From Echria macrotheca (taxonomy: Eukaryota > Ascomycota > Sordariomycetes > Sordariales > Schizotheciaceae): a stretch of DNA of 64,000 nucleotides. The notes beneath the pieces are model-generated. The model had not been told where the DNA came from. It ran no database searches and saw nothing but the letters and a program-made list of their open reading frames with translations. Below are positions 54,846-64,000 of the stretch, piece after piece. The stretch covers positions 2,046,001-2,110,000 of the forward strand of contig MU839827.1 of the NCBI GenBank assembly GCA_030411725.1, in the 5' to 3' direction. Within the stretch, counting starts at the first letter, position 1; each line of letters opens with the position of its first letter. The position numbers were made by a program, and so were the translations under genes.

Positions 54846-56540
54846 ATGGCGACTCCCAAGGAGAAGGCCGTCGCCCTGAAGGACCAGGGCAACAAGGCCT
54901 TTGCCGCCCACGATTGGAACAAGGCGATCGACTTCTACACCCAGGCCATCGATACATATGACCAAGAACCCACTTTCTGGTCCAACCGCGCCCAGGTTCG
55001 TTGTCGCCGTCTCGTCCATGCTCGCGTGACTAACACTCGCTCGTTCCGTTCAGGCATACTTGAAGACGGAAGCCTATGGCTATGCGATCCGAGATGCAAC
55101 GAAAGCTATCGAACTGAAAAAGGACTTCGTCAAGGCATGCGACCCTATCTCGGTCCTTGGATCCAAAACTAACTGGTCACGAACCGCGCTAGGCCTACTA
55201 CCGCCGAGCCACTGCCTATGCCGCGATTCTGCAACCAAAAGAAGCCGTCAAGGACTTCAAGACATGTGTCAAGATGGACCCTGGCAACAAGGATGCCAAG
55301 CTCAAGCTAATAGAGCTCGAGAAAGTCATCAAACAGTTGGCCTTTTTTGCTGCAATCGAGGTCGGCGACGAGCCCTCGGCTGCCGACGGGCTAGATATCG
55401 CCTCGATGTCAGTGGAGCCCGGGTACGACGGTGTACAACTAGGGGACGAGATGACACAGGAGTTCATCGATGACATGACGGAACGGTTCAAGAACGGCAA
55501 GACGATACCCAAGAAATACGTCTATCAAATCATCGTTGCCGTCAAGAACATCGTCTACAACGAGCCAACAATGGTTGAGGTGGACATTCCCGAGGGCGTC
55601 CAGCTGACGGTGTGCGGAGACACCCACGGTGAGTTGCACCCCCTGTTACACAGGCTTGCGCTAACAGGTATACAGGTCAATACTTTGACTTGATGGAGCT
55701 CTTCAGGATAAACGGCAAGCCGAGTGACACGAATTGGTACCTGTTCAACGGCGACTTTGTCGACCGCGGGTCGTGGTCCACTGAGATTGCTCTCCTTCTC
55801 TATGCCAACAAGTGGTTGAGACCAAAGAGCTTTTTCATCAACCGTGGCAACCACGAGACAGATGACATGAACAGGGCGTATGGCTTCGAGGGCGAATGCA
55901 AGGCCAAGTACAATGAACGCACGTTCAAACTATTTTCCGAGAGTTTCTCGGCGCTGGCGCTGGCGACTTTGATCGGAAAGAAGTATCTGGTGCTACATGG
56001 TGGTCTGTTCTCTGATGACAACACGTCATTAGATGACATTCGCAAATTGGACAGGCATAAGCAACGACAGCCGGGTCAGTCTGGTCTGATGATGGAGATG
56101 CTCTGGACGGATCCCCAACCCCAGCCTGGCAGAGGGCCAAGCAAGCGGGGTGTGGGTATGCAATTCGGTCCCGATGTGACCAAAAAGTTCTGCGACAAGA
56201 ACGGACTGGAGGCTATTATCCGAAGCCACGAGGTTCGGATGGAAGGTTATGAGGAGGAGCACAACGGGAAGTGCATCACAGGTATGTGCAGAGGCTTTTG
56301 GAAGGGAGAGTGTGTACTAATTGTCAAAGTGTTCTCTGCTCCCAAGTACTGTGACATGACGGAGAACAAGGGCGCGTTCATCAACATCGGTCCGGATTAC
56401 AAGCTCAAGTTTACCAAGTTTGAGGCGGTACCACATCCGCCGATTAGGCCAATGGTAAGTTTTGTTGATCTGAACGCTGACCAGTCGCTAATAACTTGCA
56501 GGCATATGCTCAAAACTCACTCATGTCCTCACTAATGTAG
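54846..56540 (+). CDS. ppt1: Serine/threonine protein phosphatase 5 (PPT1) with TPR domain
   Basis: TPR-containing PPP-family phosphatase that binds Hsp90 and dephosphorylates it and its co-chaperones. Six exons: 54846-54995, 55054-55134, 55193-55628, 55676-56281, 56330-56454 and 56502-56540, giving 478 aa. Three TPR motifs span residues ~6-115 (ALKDQGNKAFAAHDWNKAIDFY, AYLKTEAYGYAIRDATKAIEL, AYYRRATAYAAI). Metal-binding and catalytic motifs are GDTHG (219-223), GDFVDRG (248-254) and RGNHET (279-284), with VLHGGLF and FSAPKYCD downstream. The C-terminus AYAQNSLMSSLM matches the family's regulatory helix. Intron 2 (55135-55192) appears to be GC-AG: exon 2 ends FVK, the donor is GCATGC, and the acceptor joins AYYRRA. 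Forcing a GT donor would insert non-family residues. Confidence 0.93.
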
Positions 56541-57359
56541 AGAATGGTCGTGGGTAACTAGCCGTGGTTCATTTTGGTCATCTAGACGTAGCTTGCATTA
56601 TTTGGGAGGTCACCATGAGCATGGCGTTTGAAAGGGTCGGTTTGGCATGGTGTCGGATGGTATCCTTCCTCCCAAGGTGTGCGGGTTAGGTTAGAGCTAT
56701 TGGAAGTATAGGATGTCCAATGATGTCTAAGTGATGCCTAAGTGAGAGTTATTCGTGCCATACTTTTGAGAATTGCCAGATTTGAGGTCTTGTGCGGCGG
56801 ACCATTGCCCCTTTATCCTCTTGGCAGCCGTGAAAACAGAGAAGTCTCAGTGACTCTATAGCAGCTCCCATATCTTCAACAGCCCCGGTCAGCCACGATG
56901 GGACCTAATATAGCCAGCCCCCTAGCGTATTCGCAGGAGACTCCAGATACCGCCAGTAGTCCGCAGTAGGACTCCCCTAGGATTGCCGATTTCCTTGCAA
57001 CCGAGAATACCCCCAGCCAACCAACCCAACGACTCCGCGTCCATAGTCCGTAACACAATCCTCCATAGCAATCCGGACTCTCCCCCTTCAAAGCCCCGTA
57101 GTGCACAACCGGGGAACCCAGAACCCAAACGACTTCTTTAGGAATTGGTCATTTCCCCCCGCCCCTTCTCCCCCTCCCTAAGGAGAAATCGCAGGTGTGT
57201 GTACTCGAAAATCCGGAGTAAACACAACCTGCCCAAATAGTTTCTTTCTTGTCTCATCTCATAGAATCAATCCCAACCCACACACCATCACCACCGCAGG
57301 CCCCCCCACCTTTCCCAAAAACCCAAGAAAACACCACCACAAAAACCAAACAACACAAA
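56541..57359. other. Intergenic between convergent PPT1 and POP8-like genes
   Basis: 819 bp. The right-hand ~100 bp are almost free of G on the plus strand, the start of a strand-asymmetric tract that continues into POP8. No supported exon. Confidence 0.6.
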
Positions 57360-57842
57360 TCAAGCCCCCCAAAGGTCCTCCCCCTCCCCGTCCCCAGCAG
57401 TCCCCAAAAGCGCCCCAAGCCAATCCCCACACGCCCCTATCCTAACCACCACCCTCCCGTCCTTCCCACCAGAGACACCACCACCAGAAACACCAGAGAC
57501 AGAAACCCCAGAAAAAGCCGTAACACCCCCCACAAACCCCCCCAAATCCCCCCTAGCAACCCTAACCCAAATATCCCTCCCGCCCCCCCGAACAGCAAGT
57601 ATATCAACCTGTATGGCCTCGCCATGCGCGCCGAGGAACTGGCGCAGCGCGGCGGTGAGGTAGGCTCGTATTTGGATTTCGTCCATTTGTATCCCTTGAT
57701 TTTCCATATCTGTGTCCGCGTCTGTATCCATTTGATCCTCCTCCGAAATGGAGCGAGATAATCGAGACAAAGTGAGGTGGGCGTAGGACCAGGGTGGGGA
57801 TTTTAGGGTTGCTGTTTGTATTTCTTTTGATTTTGTTGACAT
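57360..57842 (-). CDS. pop8: POP8-like RNase P/MRP protein subunit
   Basis: Predicted small protein subunit of nuclear RNase P and RNase MRP (tRNA 5' and rRNA processing). Single exon, 160 aa, starting MSTKSKEIQTATLKSPP. Family-like segments are WSYAHLTLSRLS, IQIRAYLTAALRQFLGAHGEAIQVDILAV, then DIWVRVARGDLGGFVGGVTAF and the closing VVVRIGACGDWLGALLG. A low-complexity Gly/Ser/Val insertion (SGVSVSGVSGGGVSGG) separates the last two. The frame is open 30 codons upstream, but that part is Lys/Asn low complexity and the Met at 57842 is preferred. The assignment rests on the Pop8/Rpp14-like pattern and is moderate. Confidence 0.72.
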   Translation of the reverse strand: MSTKSKEIQTATLKSPPWSYAHLTLSRLSRSISEEDQMDTDADTDMENQGIQMDEIQIRAYLTAALRQFLGAHGEAIQVDILAVRGGGRDIWVRVARGDLGGFVGGVTAFSGVSVSGVSGGGVSGGKDGRVVVRIGACGDWLGALLGTAGDGEGEDLWGA

Positions 57843-58238
57843 TTTGTTTTTGTTTTTCAATTTCTTCGTCTTATTTTTGGTATGAGGAAGAGAGTAAGTT
57901 GGGTGTGGGAGGTTTGGTGTGATCTCAGTCAAAGTTTGGTGAGTGCGAAGAGAGGATAGTGTACCCGGTTGGCGGTGGTTCTCGGGGTAAAATATGCATA
58001 TACTGAGATTCCCATTTGTAAATCATCCGATAATTGCATGTCACCCCTTGAGAGCTCTGCTTCAACATTTTCTTTTATACTGTATTCGCTAGGCATCTAC
58101 TTCAAAACAAAAGTACACACCACCTGACACCCTTTTTCTTTACATTTTGTTGAACCTCCATGCAATGCCCGCTTCCCCCATGTTGGCACCCGCTATGTTG
58201 AATTTTGAACTCCATGACTCCGACAAAACAAACCCGAC
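57843..58238. other. Intergenic: POP8 upstream region and phosphoglycerate dehydrogenase 3' flank
   Basis: 396 bp between two minus-strand genes; T-rich on the plus strand near 57820-57880. No supported exon. Confidence 0.6.
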
Positions 58239-59765
58239 TCAATACAGCACCCGAGTCAGGATCCGCGAGTTAAGCAGATCAAGACTGTCGTGGATCGTCT
58301 TGATGTCATCCGTGTTGACCGTGCTGACATCGGCCATCAGATACGCAACCTTGCCCTTGCTATCCGTAATCTGCCTGTCGACGTTATGTCCCGACAGAAT
58401 CTCCGTCACCTTCCTAAGCACGCCCGGCACGTTGCGATGGATGTAGATGACGCGCGCGTGGTTGGGCTCATCCAGCGTCAACGAGCGCATGGTCACCTCG
58501 GGCATATTGACACTCCCGACCGTGCTGCCCTGGTTGATGTACCGCACCAGCGCATCCGCGACTTCGACGCCGATAGCCCGTTGAGCCTCCTCGGTGCTGC
58601 CGCCGATGTGTGGTGTCAGGATGATGTTGTTGAGGCCACGCAGCTCCTCGCCCCATTGGTTGAGCTGGGCATTGAAGTAATCCCCATTGGCGGCCGGCTC
58701 GTGGGGATACACATCCAGCGCAGCTCCGGCGATCTTACCACCGCGCATGGCCTTGATCAAGGCGGGAATGTCAACCACGGTGCCGCGGCTGGCGTTGATG
58801 AGGTATGCTCCCGTCTTCATCTGCTCAAACTCCTTGGACGAGATCATGTTCTTGGTCTCTGGCGTCTCGGGCACATGCAGCGTCACAAAGTCGGCTTCCT
58901 GGAGCAGCGCCTGCAGCGTTGGCACCTGCTTTGCTGTTCCGATGGCCATGAGCGTGAGCACATCATAATAAATAACCGACATGCCCATCGACTCGGCAAG
59001 AACCGAAAGTTGCGAGCCAATGTGGCCGTAGCCGACAATTCCCAGCGTCTTGCCCCTGATCTCCCAGCACTTGGAGCTCACCTTGTTCCAGGTGCCCCGG
59101 TGCATCTCGTTGGAGCGGTCGCCCAGCTGACGCGCCAGCATGATGATCTCGGCAATTACCAGCTCGGCGACGCTACGCGAGTTGGCAAACGGAGAGTTGA
59201 ACACCGCAATGCCATGGCTGGCCGCATACTCGAGGTCAACCTGGTTAGTGCCGATGCAGAAGCAGCCGATCACCAGCAGGTTCTTGGCCTCCCGGAGGAC
59301 CTTCTCTGTGAGCTTGGTCTTGGACCGGATACCAATAACGTGAACATCCCTTTCCAGTGTTAGTTGAAGTGCTCATGGTCTTGTGGTGCCCTTCGCCCCT
59401 GAGGGCGGGTGGTGACTCGTAAAATTTGCCTCCGAATACGGACCGGATGGCGTGCTCGAAAAGACTCACCGGATTTTCTCAATGAGTTGGTCCTCTGGCA
59501 GCGAAGTTTTGAGGAACTCGACCTGATAGCCCTGGGCTGTGAGGATGTCGCGGCCGGTCTGGTTGACGTTTTCCAGCAGCAGGATCTTGATGTCTTCCGT
59601 GTTGAACGGCTTCAGAGGCTTGGGCATGGTAGTCCTGCGGGGCAGTCCCCCAGACAGAAAACTTGAAGGCGGCGAGTGAAACGTGGCCGAGGGAGAGACG
59701 CTCAGGTTGTTGGAGAATGAGCGCTCCAGGGCCGCCGACATGGCAATATCCTTTGCGCTGGACAT
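58239..59765 (-). CDS. ser3: D-3-phosphoglycerate dehydrogenase (serine biosynthesis)
   Basis: Oxidises 3-phosphoglycerate to 3-phosphohydroxypyruvate with NAD+, the first step of the phosphorylated serine pathway. Exon 1 is 59470-59765, the intron 59350-59469 (120 nt) and exon 2 58239-59349, giving 468 aa. A Ser-rich N-terminal extension (~55 residues) precedes IKILLLENVNQTGRDIL. The nucleotide-binding motif GYGHIG is at 205-210, the active-site Arg in ASRGTVVD near 287, Glu in YPHEPAA near 316 and the catalytic His in TPHIGGST near 346. A C-terminal ACT domain (about 399-468, NVPGVLRKVTEILSGHNVD) suggests feedback control by serine, as known for this form of the enzyme. Length matches yeast Ser3/Ser33 (469 aa). 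Confidence 0.94.
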
Positions 59766-60590
59766 TTTGTCTTGGTGAATCAGCTCTTTGTTACCGGGGA
59801 TGAGCGGCTATGAGTTGTAAGTGGGATGTCGATGATGGTGGGGCTGAAGTTGATTCTTTCATGGCGGGGTTGAGTCAGAGGCGGCCCATTGCCCCTGATA
59901 ATTCGTTAGGTAAGAACTTGTCGTCTCCGTGGATCTGGCCGATGACGCCACTTGGTGAGGTGCCAGCTTCCCTCGTTCATAGAATGGTATCAAGGGGCAG
60001 CATTGATATGTCATCTCAACCAAGGCTTTCGAATGCGACTACTTTACTTTGACGTTGGCAGATTCGAGCTAACACGTACTGATGGTTGACTTTTGGGATG
60101 GCAGTGCCGGGCGGCAATGCGCTGCCACACCTGCCTATGACGTCCTTGGTACCTGCCGGGGACGTGCCACGACAAAAATAACAGGCACACTCAAAGCAGT
60201 CTGGGTAGAGCGCAGTCCGCAGAAGGCTAAAACAAGGGAAATGGCTGTCAACAAACACTATTAGGATACCTAGACGGTTGTTTAAAGGAAACAGGTCTCT
60301 TGCCTCTTATTCAAAGTGGTAACCGCAAGCCGCCAGAGTTCAGAGTATACCTTCTTTTCTGTCACGCAAAAGCAGCCCCCAACTCGAACATCGCCAGCGA
60401 CTTCAGGAAAGAAGCCCCTTCAATATCTCAGCCGCAACATCCAAACTTGCCTGGAATGTGATGTCTCCCTGAATTACCATCGCGCTATTCAGCCCATAAA
60501 CAAAGGGCCATCCTCTCTTTTCTCCCGATCAAACCAACACCGTCGGCACAAAGCAATGCGCCCCAGATAACAAAGTCCCAAAACCAAACA
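59766..60590. promoter_or_regulatory. Divergent upstream region of phosphoglycerate dehydrogenase and a membrane protein gene
   Basis: 825 bp between divergent start codons. No supported exon and no motif I would single out. Confidence 0.5.
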
Positions 60591-61347
60591 ATGGAACCAA
60601 TCGTCATCGAGGTCCCCACCCCCGAACCAACAACCCCCATCGCCGAACCTCTTCTGGCCATCGTCTCCCTCCCAGTGCGATGGCTCCTAATCATCCTCGT
60701 CACTGTGCTGGACCTGCTCTGGACACTTCTGGCGGTCTGCATATGGATCATCCTCTTGCCGTTCCGACTATGTTTCGAAGCCGTCGCGCTCATCACGTTC
60801 CCGGCGCGCTATCTGCTGTTTACCTTTCTCCCATGGTTTCTACCATGGTTTCGCGAGGAGTTCAAGGTGCGGGCTTTCTGTATATATATACATCTTCTCT
60901 CCCTTACCCTCAATACAACATATTTATTATCCCATTGCAACCGACCGAGAGAAACGTATAATGAAAATGTGAGACTAACATCATCTAACTACAACGTAGC
61001 CGGCCTTTAAGCTGGTAAGAGACCCCCATCTCCCCACCCACCCCTTTCTTTCCCCCATCCCCCAAATGCACTATGAATAACACTCTCACCCCTCCCCCAA
61101 AAAGTTATACATAGGCCTCATATTCGGAATAACATCCGGTATCCTCGCCATAATCTCCCGCTTCATCTTCATCGGCATCACCGACCTCTTCAGAAAGGAC
61201 CCCAAACACAACCGTCGTCGTGCCGGCGGACGCAGCGGGACTCGCCGTCTCGCCAAGGTCGAGAGAACCGGCTTACTATCTCCGCCGTCGGTGTCGTCGA
61301 GCAGGGACGATCTAGGGAGCACGCCTGGAACCAATTCTTCAGCATAG
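60591..61347 (+). CDS. Small multi-span membrane protein with 15-nt micro-exon, unknown function
   Basis: Three exons: 60591-60866, 61000-61014 and 61105-61347, giving 177 aa starting MEPIVIEVPTPEPTTPI. The 15-nt middle exon encodes PAFKL; it is bounded by CAACGTAG and GTAAGAG, and both joins are in phase 0. Hydrophobic segments are LLAIVSLPVRWLLIILVTVL, LLWTLLAVCIWIILLPFRL, ARYLLFTFLPWFLPWF and, across the micro-exon, LLYIGLIFGITSGILAII. The C-terminal ~50 residues are basic then Ser-rich (DPKHNRRRAGGRSGTRR). The third exon keeps its frame open with a hydrophobic helix continuing the topology, which supports the model. I do not recognise a named family. Confidence 0.72.
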
Positions 61348-62075
61348 GAGGGGACAGCTTGTCCTTTGACGTGGCTGGTTCACGAGAGGATTAACAAGGA
61401 CTTCTAGCTGGAATAGATAAAGGGGCTTGGCGGCGTTTTTTTCTTCTCGAAACAGGGATATCACCGAGTTCATACATAGAAATGAGACCAAAACACATTT
61501 ATAATTCTTGAGACAGTTGTCCACCGGCTCAGCTCGAAAGGTATCTCATATGGACGAAAGCCAGTACTGCCCCAAGACGCCGCCTACTCGTTGGTACACT
61601 CCTCATAGTCAAGTCGCTTCCAGGTGAACTAGCGCCAGTCCCTAAAAAGCATGCCCGCCCATAATACATGATGACGCTGTCACGGATCCATCCCATGACT
61701 CGTTTCGCCGTCCGTCGCTTTATACACTCGGCTGCCCATGTTGTCCCGAGACGTAAATCTCTTCCACCATTCCTTAGTCTCTTCATCTGGAACTTCTTCG
61801 GCGATTCCTTCTACCCTTCTTCAAGCCAGTCTCCAGTCTACGGCCACTCTCCGGCTAGCCTCCAATCGCGGTGAGGGTGTCTCCTGACCCTAATCACGAA
61901 CCGCCGATCGGCTCCTGCTGCTAGTTTGGCCTCGCTCACCGCAGTACGGTCTGTAAATGTCCCGTCTCCAGTACAAATCGCGGTCACGGTCTCTCTCTCG
62001 GTCCCAATCACGAACTGGCGATCGGCTCCTGCTGCCAGTTTGGCCTCGTTCACCGTAGTCCGGTCTGTAATTGTC
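61348..62075. other. Intergenic: convergent 3' flanks of the membrane protein gene and BUR1
   Basis: Its right third (from 61890) holds two decayed copies of a repeat that continues the BUR1 reading frame past its stop codon. The rest shows no supported exon. Confidence 0.65.
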
Positions 62076-62165
62076 CTATCTCCGGTACAAATCGCGGTCT
62101 CGGTCTCTCTCCCGGTCCCAATCACGAACTGGCGATCGACTCCTACTGCGAGTCCGGCTATTGCG
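61895..62165 (-). repeat. 114-bp tandem repeat at and beyond the BUR1 3' end
   Basis: Units begin (plus strand) CACGAAC at 61895, 62009 and 62123, exactly 114 bp (38 codons) apart. The first two copies are about 88% identical by eye; the third, inside the BUR1 coding region, diverges after about 40 bp. On the minus strand each unit encodes an RS-like module containing SRSRS(P/A)VRD. Confidence 0.85.
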
Positions 62166-63929
62166 GCCCCGCTCATCGAATTCGGGACCTCGTCTTCGGT
62201 CCCGGTCGTGCCAGCGGTCGTCGCGATCGTCACGGCGACGTCGTTCATCCCTTCTCGGCGCGTCTCGGTCGTAACTCGGGATATAAGTGTCGACGCGATC
62301 AGCACCTCCAGGGCGACTTCTTGGCGCCGCACGGTCTCGATCGCGGTAGCTATCCGGATGCTCGCCGGCGCCATCCCATCCATTAGAATAATCGCCAGGT
62401 GGGGGTCTGGGCGGTAAGTTTCGGTCTCTGTGCCAAGCTGGGACACGTTCTTCACCGGGTGGACCACGTTCGCGTCCATACCGCCCACCATTGGCGCCGT
62501 TTCTATAGCTGTCTCCGTTGTTGAACCGGCCGTTCGGGCCATTGTTGTCGTGAGCGCCGCGGCCGACAGTGCCTCCCTTGGGAGCCGGCGGAAGAGCAGC
62601 CTTACGGTCGTGGAACTTTCTACGATCCAGCTCGTGGCTCTCCTCGAACGTCGGAAGATCCCCAGGGTTGGCAGGCAGCGGCGGGCTCTTGAAGTACGGG
62701 TGTTGTAGGGCGTCGAGAGCGTTCACACGGCTTCTCCAGTCGAGCTTCAGCAGCTCCTTCAGGAGCGACACAGCCGTGATGCCGTACTCTCTAAATCGGG
62801 TAGCCAGGTTCCCTGGTCTGGGCTTCGGGTTCAAGGGCTCCGCGCCTGGTAGAGATCGCCAGCCCGGCATCGTCTCTTCCGTGGGCGTTCCGCAAAGATC
62901 AAAGATGATCTCCAGCTGGTGTCCGTCACTTTCGCCGGCAAGGATGGGCTTGCCGACAAGCATCTCTCCGAATACGCAGCTAGTCCTGGCATTAGCATAA
63001 GAATGCGGACAATGAGATGCCACCTACCCAACTCCCCACATGTCGATAGCGGTGGTGTAGCGTTTAAGATGCATTAATAGCTCTGGAGGTCGGTACCAAC
63101 GCGTCACCACAAGACTAGTGTAGTCACGTTTCGCTTCTCCGCCTCCCTTCCCCGGCTGGGGCACATCGCCATCATAGTGTCGCGCCAAGCCGAAGTCGGC
63201 AATTTGCAGAATACCCCGGTTGTTGATCAGCAAGTTCGCAGCCTTCATGTCGCGGTGGAGAATGTGGTTGTCGTGTAGATACCGGAGACCCTCGAGCAGC
63301 TGCAACATGTAGCATTTGATCTGGGGAATCGAGAGCTTAATCGAGGGGTTGTCGAGCATGCCGGACAGATCGTGGTCCATATATGGTGTCACCATGTACA
63401 TGATGGGCCTTTTCCGTTTGTCGCCTGATGGGATTAGTACCGATCAACGAGGAATCGCCGAGGGACTTACTGCTCCTGGCTGGGTGTTCGACCGCCATGT
63501 CCTCGAGTCGTAAGACATTCTTGTGGGAAAGAAGCTTCAAGAGCTTTATCTCGCGGAGGGCCGTAATAGGGAACTATCGCAAGACGTTAGATCAGATTGG
63601 GCTCTGGCGTTTGAGAGCCGGCCACTAACCCCATCCTTCTCATTGTGCATGATAATCTTTTTGAGGGCGACCATGCTTCCCGTCTTCCTCGACCTCGCGC
63701 GGTGGACCTCGCTAGTGAGCGCGACACTGGTTAGACTCGCTGTGTCTCTGGAGGCATGGCCGACTCACCCAAAGGTACCCTCGCCGAGCTTACCCAGGAT
63801 CTCGTAGTCGGTAATCCTGGAGCATCCCACGAAGCTGTTCTTTGGTCTTTGGTGTGCCACGGCGAAAGATCGGGGCGAGAGGCTTGCGCCTGCTTCTCCT
63901 GTCGCGGCACTCATAGCGATTGCGGTCAT
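62076..63929 (-). CDS. bur1: BUR1 / CDK9-type cyclin-dependent kinase
   Basis: Nuclear kinase that phosphorylates the RNA polymerase II tail region and Spt5 to promote elongation. Five exons: 63769-63929, 63630-63711, 63471-63573, 63028-63424 and 62076-62979, with introns of 57, 56, 46 and 48 nt, giving 548 aa. The Gly-loop is ILGKLGEGTFGEVHRAR, ATP-binding Lys in MVALKKIIM, the PITALREIKLLKLL helix replaces PSTAIRE, HRD is at 172-174 (LHRDMKAANLL), DFG at 192-194, and the activation segment ends TSLVVTRWYRPPE. GCVFGEMLVGKPILAG spans the last splice. The C-terminal ~190 residues are RD/RS-rich (RDERRRRDDRDDRW, SRSRSPVRDWDRERDRDRD). The stop at 62076 falls inside a 38-codon repeat whose frame continues downstream. 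A second in-frame Met lies 15 nt after the chosen start. Confidence 0.92.
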
Positions 63930-64000
63930 TGTGTTGGCGTGAATCGAACCGAAAGAAGTTGGAAGGGGACGAAGCTGCGAAAGGCGGCGGCCCGGAGTGA

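Noticed and set aside
61838..62542. 234-codon minus-strand frame overlapping the BUR1 tail
   Set aside because: Out of frame with BUR1 and composed of Thr/Glu/Ile shadows of the RD/RS repeats.
1..64000. Mobile elements, CRISPR, rRNA, secondary-metabolite or immune-type gene cluster
   Set aside because: No transposase, reverse transcriptase, long terminal repeats, direct-repeat arrays, rRNA, polyketide or peptide synthetase, or NLR-type gene was seen on either strand.

Overview
The window looks like a gene-dense, transposon-free stretch of chromosome from a filamentous ascomycete (Pezizomycotina). The predicted proteins read closest to Sordariomycete families such as Neurospora or Chaetomium. 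That assignment rests on recognising protein families, not on a database search. Other support: many short introns (mostly 45-80 nt) with GTRNGT donors and CTRAC-like branch points; fungal-only genes (AA11 chitin LPMO, DUF2264 protein, Vac8); and roughly even coding on both strands. I rebuilt about 43 introns by hand by joining exons in phase where the protein family demands continuity. I found no transposon, rRNA, CRISPR array or confident tRNA.

Layout, left to right. 1-2561: start of TRA1 (SAGA/NuA4), running off the left edge. 3.7-4.9 kb: secreted AA11 lytic polysaccharide monooxygenase with a 3.4-kb gene-free upstream region. 8.3-9.0 kb: gamma-glutamylcyclotransferase-like protein with an 8-nt micro-exon. 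10-12.1 kb: acetoacetyl-CoA synthetase. 14.4-15.6 kb: Mediator subunit Med19/Rox3. 17.4-20.2 kb: divergent mitoribosomal pair uL4m/mL38. 20.8-25.1 kb: large RhoGAP. 25.4-26.3 kb: fungal PD-(D/E)XK-like unknown. 26.9-31.7 kb: SNF4 (AMPK gamma) and VAC8, divergent. 32.2-33.8 kb: mitochondrial protease IMP1 and mitochondrial IF3, divergent with a motif-rich shared promoter. 34.6-36.1 kb: eIF2B delta. 36.3-40.1 kb: 87-aa membrane protein and COMPASS subunit SHG1 with a very long RD/RS tail, divergent. 41.1-42.4 kb: degenerate SDR. 44.3-46.5 kb: DUF2264 protein. 46.9-52.1 kb: formin. 53.7-54.2 kb: small membrane protein. 54.8-56.5 kb: PPT1/PP5 phosphatase. 57.4-57.8 kb: POP8-like RNase P/MRP subunit. 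58.2-59.8 kb: 3-phosphoglycerate dehydrogenase. 60.6-61.3 kb: small multi-span membrane protein. 62.1-63.9 kb: BUR1/CDK9 kinase, followed by decayed in-frame repeats.

This is ordinary housekeeping chromosome, not an accessory cluster. Loose functional themes are transcription and chromatin (TRA1, MED19, SHG1, BUR1), mitochondrial gene expression and protein maturation (uL4m, mL38, IF3, IMP1), polarity and signalling (formin, RhoGAP, VAC8, PPT1, SNF4) and translation control (eIF2B delta). I did not find a clear new multi-gene system. The most unusual signals are an 8-nt micro-exon with a GC-AG intron, a 114-bp repeat downstream of BUR1 that continues the reading frame past two repeat-specific stop codons, four copies of an 8-mer in the IMP1/IF3 promoter, and an SDR that lacks both hallmark motifs.
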